The notes under the pieces were generated by a model, which searched no databases, had not been told where the DNA came from, and saw only the letters and a list, made by a program, of their open reading frames with translations. 42,171 nt of DNA from assembly GCA_000752995.2 (NCBI GenBank), contig LM994632.1:290119-332289 (forward strand), in the 5' to 3' direction. The translations under genes were made by a program, and so were the position numbers. The stretch is from Haemophilus massiliensis. GTDB taxonomy: Bacteria; Pseudomonadota; Gammaproteobacteria; Enterobacterales; Pasteurellaceae. Below, piece by piece: positions 36,836 to 42,171 of the stretch; the stretch's first letter is position 1; each line of letters opens with the position of its first letter.

Positions 36836-37507
36836 ATGTTAACGGACAGACGGCCTTTTACCGATGAGGATCGTATAATTCTGAATTCTTATGTAGCGGT
36901 GGTAGAAGGGGTAAGCGCTTTAATCGGTAGTCACTGCGAAATCGTCCTGCATTCGCTGGAAGATTTGGAACATTCAGCGATCTGCATTGCCAACGGGCAT
37001 AACACTCATCGTAAAGTCGGCTCACCGATCACGGATTTTGCCTTAAAATCGCTGCGCAGCATGCACACGGAAAACGTGTCAAAACCTTATTTTACCCGCG
37101 CTAAAGGCAACGGGCTGATGAAGTCGGTAACCATTGCCATTCGTAATAAAAACAAGCGTATTATCGGCTTGCTGTGTATCAATATCAATTTGGATGTGCC
37201 CGTTTCCCAATTTTTACAGGCGCTGATGCCGACGACTCAACCCAATCAAGCGCCGGAGGTTAATTTCGCCAGTTCGGTAGAAGAGCTGGTGGCGCAAACT
37301 ATTGAACAAACCATTGAAGAAGTGACGGCGGATCGGCAGGTTTCCAACAACAATAAAAACCGCCAGATTGTGCTTTCGTTATATGAAAAGGGCATTTTTG
37401 ATATTAAAGACGCCATTCATCTGGTTGCCGAACGGTTGGATATTTCGCGCCATACCGTGTATTTATACATTCGTCAAATCAAGCAAGAGCAGGAAGAAGG
37501 CAAATAA
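36836..37507 (+). CDS. yheO: YheO-like PAS-domain transcriptional regulator
   Basis: A 223-residue YheO-family protein. The N-terminal YheO/PAS-like domain (about residues 8-120) contains SHCEIVLHSLEDLEHSAICIANGHNTHRKVGSPITDFAL, in the ligand-sensing fold, and KRIIGLLCININLD. The C-terminal helix-turn-helix (about 170-220, RQIVLSLYEKGIFDIKDAIHLVAERLDISRHTVYLYIRQIK) should bind DNA. The ligand and targets of this protein are not known to me. The stop touches the tusD start, so it heads a yheO-tusDCB operon, as in E. coli. The ATG at 36836 lacks a strong ribosome site. Confidence 0.9.
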   Translation: MLTDRRPFTDEDRIILNSYVAVVEGVSALIGSHCEIVLHSLEDLEHSAICIANGHNTHRKVGSPITDFALKSLRSMHTENVSKPYFTRAKGNGLMKSVTIAIRNKNKRIIGLLCININLDVPVSQFLQALMPTTQPNQAPEVNFASSVEELVAQTIEQTIEEVTADRQVSNNNKNRQIVLSLYEKGIFDIKDAIHLVAERLDISRHTVYLYIRQIKQEQEEGK

Positions 37508-37888
37508 ATGCGTTATGTACTTGCGGTGAAACAGCCGGTTTATGGTACCGAGGGGGCTTTTTTAGCCTATCAATTTGCGCAGGCGCTGCTACGTAAAGGG
37601 CACCAAATCAGCCAGATTTTCTTTTTTCAGGACGGCGTGAGCAACGGTAATGCGTTGGTGAATCCCGCCAATGATGAATGTAATCTGGTTTCAGGCTGGC
37701 AAAGCCTGCATCAAACATACGGTATTCCGCTGCATTTGTGCATTGCGGCGTCGCAGCGGCGCGGAATTTCAGATAAATTGACCGCACTTCGTCCGGAAAA
37801 CACCAATTTGGCCGTCGGTTTTACCCTCGCCGGATTAGGTGAATTCAGCAAAGCTGTACTGGAAGCGGAACGGGTGATCACAATATGA
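37508..37888 (+). CDS. tusD: sulfur relay protein TusD (DsrE-like)
   Basis: A 126-residue TusD, the sulfur-carrying subunit of the TusBCD complex, which takes persulfide sulfur from TusA and passes it to TusE for 2-thiolation of the tRNA wobble uridine by MnmA. Cys78, the active-site cysteine of the E. coli protein, is present in GIPLHLCIAASQRRG. The start KQPVYGTEGAFLAYQFAQALLRKGHQI and FFFQDGVSNGNA are typical of the family. It begins directly after the yheO stop with AGGAAGAAGG as ribosome site, and overlaps tusC by four bases. It is cytoplasmic. An uptake signal lies at 37781-37789. Confidence 0.96.
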   Translation: MRYVLAVKQPVYGTEGAFLAYQFAQALLRKGHQISQIFFFQDGVSNGNALVNPANDECNLVSGWQSLHQTYGIPLHLCIAASQRRGISDKLTALRPENTNLAVGFTLAGLGEFSKAVLEAERVITI

Positions 37889-38244
37889 AACTGGCTTATG
37901 TGTTCCGCACCGCGCCGCACGGCACGGCAGTCAGCCGCGAAGGGCTGGATGCGCTGCTTGCCGCCACGGCATTTTGTGAGGAAGAGGAAATCGGCGTGTT
38001 TTTTATGGATGACGGCGTGTTTAATCTGTTGTGTGAGCAAAAACCGGAACGTATTTTGCAAAAAGATTTTATCAGCGCATTGAAATTGCTTGATTTATAC
38101 GGCATTACGCAACGTTATGTTTGTCGTCAATCCTTAGTTCAGTTCGGGCTGGAAACACAGGATTGCGTAATAGACTGTGAAAAAACTGACCGCACTGTGA
38201 TACTGCAACAACTTGCGCGGGCGGAAAAAATCTTTACTTTTTAG
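37885..38244 (+). CDS. tusC: sulfur relay protein TusC (DsrF-like)
   Basis: A 119-residue TusC, a non-catalytic subunit of the hexameric TusBCD sulfurtransferase complex. The N-terminus MKLAYVFRTAPHGTAVSREGLDALLAATAF and FFMDDGVFNLL are characteristic, and the length equals E. coli TusC (119). Its ATG overlaps the tusD stop (ATGA), so translation is coupled and the subunits are made in similar amounts. tusB follows after 8 bases. Confidence 0.95.
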   Translation: MKLAYVFRTAPHGTAVSREGLDALLAATAFCEEEEIGVFFMDDGVFNLLCEQKPERILQKDFISALKLLDLYGITQRYVCRQSLVQFGLETQDCVIDCEKTDRTVILQQLARAEKIFTF

Positions 38245-38252
38245 AAATTATT

Positions 38253-38534
38253 ATGCTTTATACCTTTTCTCAGGCGGCGTATGACGCCGAGTATCTACAA
38301 CGTTATTTAACCCAAACTACGACGCAGGATGCCGTATTATTATGGCAGGACGCTGTCTTGCTGGCGCTGAAATACCCGGCGTTGTTTGCCTGTTCGGCTG
38401 CGCCTTGCTATGCGCTGGAAAATGATGTTACGGCTCGCGGTATCAGCACATTAATGCCTCCGAAAGTGCGGTCGGTTTCGCTTGAGTTTGTGATTGAATT
38501 AAGTGAAAAATATACGCCGCAGTTCGCTCTATAG
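38253..38534 (+). CDS. tusB: sulfur relay protein TusB (DsrH-like)
   Basis: A 93-residue TusB, the smallest subunit of the TusBCD complex in tRNA 2-thiouridine synthesis. The start MLYTFSQAAYD, the middle LLWQDAVLLALKYP and the end VRSVSLEFVIELSEKYTPQFAL follow the family pattern, and the length fits (about 95). It is the last gene of yheO-tusDCB. In E. coli rpsL follows, but here the convergent metQ comes next, so synteny ends at this point. An uptake signal lies at 38464-38472. A perfect palindrome downstream (38579-38605) probably ends transcription. Confidence 0.93.
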   Translation: MLYTFSQAAYDAEYLQRYLTQTTTQDAVLLWQDAVLLALKYPALFACSAAPCYALENDVTARGISTLMPPKVRSVSLEFVIELSEKYTPQFAL

Positions 38535-38578
38535 CGTCGTACTTTAAACGAGGAACGGATTAAACTAATTGGAATAAT

Positions 38579-38605
38579 TTGAGCTCGATATGATATCGAG
38601 CTCAA
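38579..38605. terminator. perfect 13-bp palindrome between tusB and metQ
   Basis: TTGAGCTCGATAT (38579-38591), one G, then its exact reverse complement (38593-38605). It lies between two convergent operons and is flanked by AT-rich bases on both sides, so a bidirectional terminator is the simplest reading. T runs are short. Confidence 0.55.
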
Positions 38606-38652
38606 TGTTTAATTTAGGTTTGCTTGCCTGTCCAAATTTTGAAGAACAGAGC

Positions 38653-38662
38653 AAAGTGCGGT
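38653..38662 (+). repeat. DNA uptake signal sequence
   Basis: Exact AAAGTGCGGT six bases before the end of metQ. Confidence 0.85.
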
Positions 38663-38667
38663 CGAAA

Positions 38668-39510
38668 TTACCAGCCTTTTACTACGCCGTCTTTAAAGAA
38701 TTTCACGGCTTCTTGATAGACTTCTTCGGTTTGATAGGCTTTTACGAAATCCTGAACGGCTTTGCTGTCTTTATTATCTTGACGCGCAACAATGATATTG
38801 ACATAAGGTGAATCTTTGTCTTCGACAAACACGCCGTGTTCAGTGGTATTTAGACCGACTTGAGAGGCATAAGTATTGTTGACGACAGCCAGATCAACAT
38901 CGTCTAAGGCGCGCGCCGCAACAGCGGTATCAACCGGCTGAATTTGCAGATTTTTCGGATTTTCTACGATATCCAACGGTGTGGCAGCCAGATTCGTGTT
39001 GTCTTTCAGTTTAATCAGACCTTGTTTTTCCAATAGGATCAAGGCACGACCTTGGTTGCTCGGATCGTTCGGTACGGCGATTTTCGCACCGTCTTTTAAT
39101 TCATCGACTTTTTTGATGGTTTTTGAATAACCGGCTAACGGATAAACAAAGGTATTGCCGACAATTACAAGATTGTTCAGGTTATTGGCTTTGACGTCGG
39201 AATCCAGATAAGGTTTGTGCTGCATCGCATTGATGTCCAGATCGCCTTTGCTGACCGCTGGATTAGGCAGGGCGTAGTCGTTAAATTCAACGAATTCCAC
39301 ATCCAGATTGTATTTTTCTTTGGCGATTTTAGCCGCAATTTCTGCCACCTGATGTTCAGGACCGGACATCACGCCGACTTTGATTTTTTGCGGCGCTGCT
39401 TGTTTCGCCGGTTCGACCGCGGCGCTTTCCGGTTTTTTTTCGTCTTTACATGCGGTCAGGGCAAAAACCGACGCCAAAGTCGCAATACCTAATACTTTTT
39501 TTAAGTTCAT
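38668..39510 (-). CDS. metQ: methionine ABC transporter substrate-binding lipoprotein MetQ
   Basis: A 280-residue NlpA-family lipoprotein that captures methionine in the periplasm and delivers it to MetNI. The signal peptide ends in the lipobox LTAC with Cys21 as the lipidation site. The mature protein has KIKVGVMSGPEHQVAEIA, FVEFNDYALPNPAVSKGDLDINAMQHKPYLD and IAVPNDPSNQGRALILLEKQGLIKL, all hallmarks of the family. Length is typical (about 271-280). It lies 31 bases after metI as the last gene of metN-metI-metQ. GAGGAC precedes the ATG at 39510. In older H. influenzae literature it is the 28-kDa lipoprotein HlpA. Confidence 0.96.
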   Translation of the reverse strand: MNLKKVLGIATLASVFALTACKDEKKPESAAVEPAKQAAPQKIKVGVMSGPEHQVAEIAAKIAKEKYNLDVEFVEFNDYALPNPAVSKGDLDINAMQHKPYLDSDVKANNLNNLVIVGNTFVYPLAGYSKTIKKVDELKDGAKIAVPNDPSNQGRALILLEKQGLIKLKDNTNLAATPLDIVENPKNLQIQPVDTAVAARALDDVDLAVVNNTYASQVGLNTTEHGVFVEDKDSPYVNIIVARQDNKDSKAVQDFVKAYQTEEVYQEAVKFFKDGVVKGW

Positions 39511-39541
39511 TGTAAAAGTCCTCTAAATAAAGGTGAATTAA

Positions 39542-40231
39542 TTAACGATGATCAAAATGATCAGCGAGCTTGTTACCATATCTTTCGCATAGCATCACGA
39601 TTAATACGATGATAATTGTTGAAACCCACAGCACATAGCTCATATTGCGGTGCAAGCCGTAGGAAATGGCGGTATTGCCTAGCCCGCCGCCGCCTACAGC
39701 ACCTGCCATGGCGGAGTAACCGATAAGCGTGACGAGGGTTAACGTCATGGCTTTAATTAACATCGGCAGTGCTTCGGGTAAATAAAACCGCGTTACCATT
39801 TGCCATACGCTGGTTCCCATCGCTTTGGCGGTTTCGGTCAACCCGCTTGGCACATCGCCCAGCGCATTGATTGTTAAACGGGCATAAAACGGCAATGCCG
39901 CAACGCTTAATGGGATAATTGCCGCAGTGGTACCCAGCGTGGTACCGACTAAAAATCGGGTTACCGGCATCAAGTCGAATAATAAAATAATAAAGGGAAT
40001 GGAGCGACCGACATTAATGAGCGCTTCCAGGATGCGGTTTAATCGTCGGTTTTCCAATGATTGCCCTGCTTGAGTTAGGAACGTAATAATGCCGAGCGGT
40101 AAGCCCAATGCCACGGCAAAGAATGTTGCCAGCAGGCTCATATATACCGTTTCAAACGAACTCATCCCGATCAATTGCCATACCTGCGGGGTTAATTGGC
40201 GTGAAAATTCAGCGCTAAACTCAGTCCACAT
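39542..40231 (-). CDS. metI: methionine ABC transporter permease MetI
   Basis: A 229-residue inner-membrane permease, somewhat longer than E. coli MetI (217). It has five predicted membrane segments (about 24-48, 66-88, 92-115, 155-180 and 195-215). The ABC-coupling EAA-type loop is [36 protein letters not shown]. Other conserved blocks are [19 protein letters not shown] residues at the first helix and [21 protein letters not shown] near the end. It forms the channel of the MetNIQ importer. The gene overlaps the end of metN by 11 bases, giving coupled translation. Confidence 0.95.
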   Translation of the reverse strand: MWTEFSAEFSRQLTPQVWQLIGMSSFETVYMSLLATFFAVALGLPLGIITFLTQAGQSLENRRLNRILEALINVGRSIPFIILLFDLMPVTRFLVGTTLGTTAAIIPLSVAALPFYARLTINALGDVPSGLTETAKAMGTSVWQMVTRFYLPEALPMLIKAMTLTLVTLIGYSAMAGAVGGGGLGNTAISYGLHRNMSYVLWVSTIIIVLIVMLCERYGNKLADHFDHR

Positions 40232-41258
40232 AGCCTAATACCTCCACGCGTACATTATTTTCCATAAGATAAATCTTTGTCTGTGTAATGGCGTCTTCAT
40301 TGCCTTCCACTTCGGCAATCGTAAAGCCGAACTTGACACCGCCGGCATAATCGATTTGCGAGGTTAAAATACTCAGTTCCACGCCGAACCGTTTTGACGC
40401 TTGTGACAGCAGCGGCGCATCGACGGAGCGTCCGGTAAATTCGAATTTGATAATCGGATAAGAGGCGGCGTGTTTTGGAGCCGGCGACAATTTTTCCATA
40501 TATTCGTCCGGTAGGCTGATATGAAACGTTGAACGAATAAATTCTTGCGCCAGTTCTGTTTTCGGGTTTGAGAAAATATCGCTGACCGACCCCTGTTCAA
40601 TGAGCTTCCCGTGATCAATGACCGCAACCTGATCACAAATGCGTTTTACCACGTCCATTTCATGCGTGATCAACAGAATGGTAATGCCTAAAGTGCGGTT
40701 GATTTCTTTCAATAATGTTAAAATAGCTTGCGTTGTGGCAGGATCCAGTGCGCTGGTGGCTTCATCGCACAACAGCACTTTCGGATCGCAGGCTAGCGCA
40801 CGTGCAATGGCAACTCGTTGCTTCTGACCGCCGGATAAATTCGCTGGATAAACGTCTTTTTTATCGGTTAGTCCGACCAAGGCCAGCAACTCATCGACTT
40901 TTCTGATGATGGTTTCTTTCGGTGTATGCTCTAATTCCAGCGGTAACGCGACATTGCCGAATACCGTGCGTGAACTTAATAGATTAAAATGCTGAAAAAT
41001 CATCCCAATATTGCGCCGCTCTTGAATCAGTTGGCGTTCGCTCAAGGCAGTGAGTTCTTTGCCGTCAACAATCACCGCGCCGAAAGTTGGTTTTTCCAAT
41101 AAATTGACGCAACGGATTAGCGTACTTTTTCCTGCGCCAGATGCGCCGATAACGCCGCAAATCTGACCTGCTGGTACCTCTAAAGTAACGTTGTCCAACG
41201 CGGTCAGCTGTTTCCCCGTAACATCGAAAATTTTACTGATATTTTTTAGCTTAATCAT
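40221..41258 (-). CDS. metN: methionine ABC transporter ATP-binding protein MetN
   Basis: A 345-residue ATPase that powers methionine uptake. The Walker A motif GASGAGKST is at residues 38-46, followed by the Q loop (MIFQHFNLL), the signature [16 protein letters not shown], Walker [13 protein letters not shown] and the switch His in [10 protein letters not shown]. The C-terminal 80 or so residues are the NIL regulatory domain ([51 protein letters not shown]), which binds methionine and inhibits transport when it is plentiful. It is the first gene of the operon, under a promoter carrying a MetJ box. AAAGGG precedes the ATG at 41258. An uptake signal lies at 40691-40699. Confidence 0.97.
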   Translation of the reverse strand: MIKLKNISKIFDVTGKQLTALDNVTLEVPAGQICGVIGASGAGKSTLIRCVNLLEKPTFGAVIVDGKELTALSERQLIQERRNIGMIFQHFNLLSSRTVFGNVALPLELEHTPKETIIRKVDELLALVGLTDKKDVYPANLSGGQKQRVAIARALACDPKVLLCDEATSALDPATTQAILTLLKEINRTLGITILLITHEMDVVKRICDQVAVIDHGKLIEQGSVSDIFSNPKTELAQEFIRSTFHISLPDEYMEKLSPAPKHAASYPIIKFEFTGRSVDAPLLSQASKRFGVELSILTSQIDYAGGVKFGFTIAEVEGNEDAITQTKIYLMENNVRVEVLGYVD

Positions 41259-41302
41259 ATAAGCCCTTTTAGTTTATTTGCTTAAATTTAAGTTTAACCG
41301 GT

Positions 41303-41330
41303 ATTCTAGACGTCTAGATTGCCGTGTCAA
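41303..41330 (-). promoter_or_regulatory. metNIQ promoter with MetJ operator
   Basis: Minus strand TTGACA (41325-41330), a 16-base spacer and TAGAAT (41303-41308). The spacer holds an exact met box AGACGTCT (41308-41315) within the palindrome CTAGACGTCTAG (41306-41317). MetJ with S-adenosylmethionine would cover the promoter and shut the operon when methionine is plentiful. Confidence 0.88.
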
Positions 41331-41349
41331 TATTTATTGCGCGGATTTT

Positions 41350-41355
41350 TATAAT
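41350..41355 (+). promoter_or_regulatory. candidate -10 box of gmhB
   Basis: TATAAT 70 bases before gmhB; the corresponding -35 (near TCAATA, 41327-41332) is poor and overlaps the metN promoter -35 on the other strand. Confidence 0.35.
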
Positions 41356-41425
41356 GTTCGGCTATTAGTTAGAAGAAAATTAAGTCATAATGCGACAAAT
41401 TAATCATCACTTACAAGGATAAAAT

Positions 41426-41983
41426 GTGAACAAGGCCATTTTTCTGGATCGAGACGGAACGTTGAACATTGATTACGGTTATGTGCATGAGATCGATCGG
41501 TTTAAATTTATTGACGGCAGCATTGAAGCGCTTAAGCAATTGAAAAATATGGGGTATATGTTAGTTATCGTGACCAATCAATCCGGTATTGCGCGCGGTT
41601 ATTTTAGCGAACGGGAATTTTTGCAGTTAACCGAATGGATGGATTGGTCGCTGGCGGATCGCGGTGTTGATTTGGATGGGATCTACTATTGCCCGCATCA
41701 TCCCGACGGGCTGGGTGATTATAAACAGGATTGCGATTGTCGTAAGCCGAAGGCGGGTATGTTGTTGCAGGCGATTCATGAATTAAAAATCGATCCTGCT
41801 TGCTCGTTGATGGTTGGAGATAAGGTTGAGGATTTACAGGCAGGTAAAAGTGCGGGGGTAAAATACGGCGTTTTGGTAAAAAGCGGTAAAACACCGACGG
41901 ATGCGGCGTTGCAAATGGCGGATTATATATTGGATTCAGTGGCGACTCTTCCCGCATTGGTTAGACAGTTAAAAAACGCTTAA
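41426..41983 (+). CDS. gmhB: D-glycero-beta-D-manno-heptose-1,7-bisphosphate 7-phosphatase
   Basis: A 185-residue HAD-superfamily phosphatase that removes the 7-phosphate in the ADP-heptose pathway, two steps before HldD. The nucleophile motif FLDRDGTLN has Asp8 and Asp10, followed by [13 protein letters not shown] and the zinc-binding loop [24 protein letters not shown] (Cys, His, Cys, Cys). [16 protein letters not shown] is the last HAD motif. Length is typical (about 185-191). The start codon is GTG at 41426; the overlapping ATG in another frame hits TGA at once. AAGGA lies a few bases upstream. The order metQIN, gmhB, rRNA operon is also that of E. coli rrnH. Confidence 0.95.
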   Translation: MNKAIFLDRDGTLNIDYGYVHEIDRFKFIDGSIEALKQLKNMGYMLVIVTNQSGIARGYFSEREFLQLTEWMDWSLADRGVDLDGIYYCPHHPDGLGDYKQDCDCRKPKAGMLLQAIHELKIDPACSLMVGDKVEDLQAGKSAGVKYGVLVKSGKTPTDAALQMADYILDSVATLPALVRQLKNA

Positions 41984-42009
41984 AAAAACAACCACACTTT
42001 AGTTTTTTT
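41982..42009 (+). terminator. weak terminator after gmhB
   Basis: AAAAAAAC (41982-41989) and GTTTTTTT (42002-42009) form an A-T stem around ACCACACTTT, an uptake signal with one base changed (ACCGCACTTT expected). Confidence 0.5.
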
Positions 42010-42036
42010 GACCGATTTGACGAAAAGATCGACTTT

Positions 42037-42098
42037 CGTTAAAAATTTTGAAATTTTTTCCAAAAAGCGCTTGCAAAGGTTGACGAAATCCCTATAAT
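42037..42098 (+). promoter_or_regulatory. rRNA operon promoter with UP element
   Basis: TTGCAA (42071-42076), a 16-base spacer and TATAAT (42093-42098), followed by a GC-rich discriminator ACGCCCC, as in E. coli rrn P1 promoters. The A/T-rich stretch 42037-42066 is placed as an UP element. Transcription should begin near 42105. Confidence 0.9.
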
Positions 42099-42104
42099 AC
42101 GCCC

Positions 42105-42171
42105 CACACAACGACGCGACGTTGTAAACAAACTGAAAAATAACTCGCGTCGTTGTTTTTTGTTCTTTAAC
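42105..42171 (+). ncRNA. leader of an rRNA operon (16S lies beyond the window)
   Basis: The window ends in the leader of a ribosomal RNA operon. TGTTCTTTAAC at 42161-42171 is boxA, the NusB/S10 antitermination site (E. coli TGCTCTTTAAC). Before it, in the place of boxB, is a perfect 12-bp hairpin: ACAACGACGCGA (42108-42119) with TCGCGTCGTTGT (42145-42156), followed by six T. A second, shorter hairpin, ACAACG (42108-42113) with CGTTGT (42120-42125), uses the same 5' arm, so the two exclude each other. No 16S sequence itself is present. Confidence 0.88.
42108..42161 (+). terminator. terminator-like hairpin in the rRNA leader
   Basis: A 12-bp perfect stem (42108-42119 and 42145-42156) with a 25-base loop and a T6 run (42156-42161) has the look of an intrinsic terminator about 55 bases into the transcript, directly before boxA. 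It might instead be only the boxB hairpin. Confidence 0.5.

Noticed and set aside
38590..38811. 73-residue plus-strand frame at the end of metQ
   Set aside because: It begins in the tusB-metQ palindrome and runs antisense through metQ; the hydrophobic look comes from the complement of metQ codons.
42105..42171. Start of 16S rRNA within the window
   Set aside because: The last bases are boxA; the mature 16S 5' end lies further downstream, so no rRNA gene is annotated.

Overview
The window comes from the chromosome of a Pasteurellaceae bacterium, most likely a Haemophilus or Aggregatibacter relative. About 30 exact copies of the Haemophilus-type DNA uptake signal core AAGTGCGGT lie on either strand. 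Nearly every gene also has a clear gammaproteobacterial counterpart, several in gene orders shared with Haemophilus influenzae or Escherichia coli. The genus is inferred, because no rRNA gene body is present. There is no CRISPR array, prophage, insertion sequence or tRNA.

Layout. 1-1188: end of a transaldolase gene (talB) and the inner-membrane protein gene yagU. 1353-3167 (minus): a headless trimeric autotransporter adhesin whose stalk is 19 tandem copies of a 42-bp unit, beside an AT-rich 573-bp gap. 3741-8172 (minus): heme operon hemC-hemD-hemX-hemY. 8391-11542: divergent cyaA (TTG start) overlapping narP. 11676-18940: envelope operon tamA-tamB followed by ppx. 18973-21129 (minus): TonB-dependent receptor of heme type behind a Fur box. 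21284-23699 (minus): glmU and a small mechanosensitive channel. 23802-26641: peptidoglycan-recycling pair anmK-murQ, then the nitrosative-stress repair gene ytfE. 26673-30441 (minus): LPS inner-core heptose genes hldD, waaF, waaC, followed without a break by a HEPN/MNT toxin-antitoxin pair. 30633-33229: a reduced fucose locus fucR-fucU-fucO with a strong CRP site. 33295-35671: fabR-oxyR divergent from a peroxiredoxin-glutaredoxin fusion. 35732-38534: slyX divergent from fkpA, then yheO-tusDCB. 38668-41258 (minus): methionine importer metN-metI-metQ behind a promoter carrying a MetJ box. 41426-41983: gmhB, followed by an rRNA operon promoter and leader that run off the right edge just before 16S.

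How it fits together. Most of the window is housekeeping and envelope biology. glmU, anmK and murQ cover cell-wall precursor synthesis and recycling. hldD, waaC, waaF and gmhB build the LPS heptose core. tamA/tamB serve outer-membrane assembly. The heme synthesis operon and the iron-regulated receptor concern heme supply. oxyR with the peroxiredoxin fusion, and ytfE, handle oxidative and nitrosative stress.

The parts most worth a second look are the adhesin repeat array, a HEPN toxin in which the usual catalytic arginine reads histidine, a terminator-like hairpin with a competing fold in the rRNA leader directly before boxA, and the fucose locus that lacks its catabolic enzymes. I found no convincing wholly new multi-gene system; these are unusual variants of known ones.
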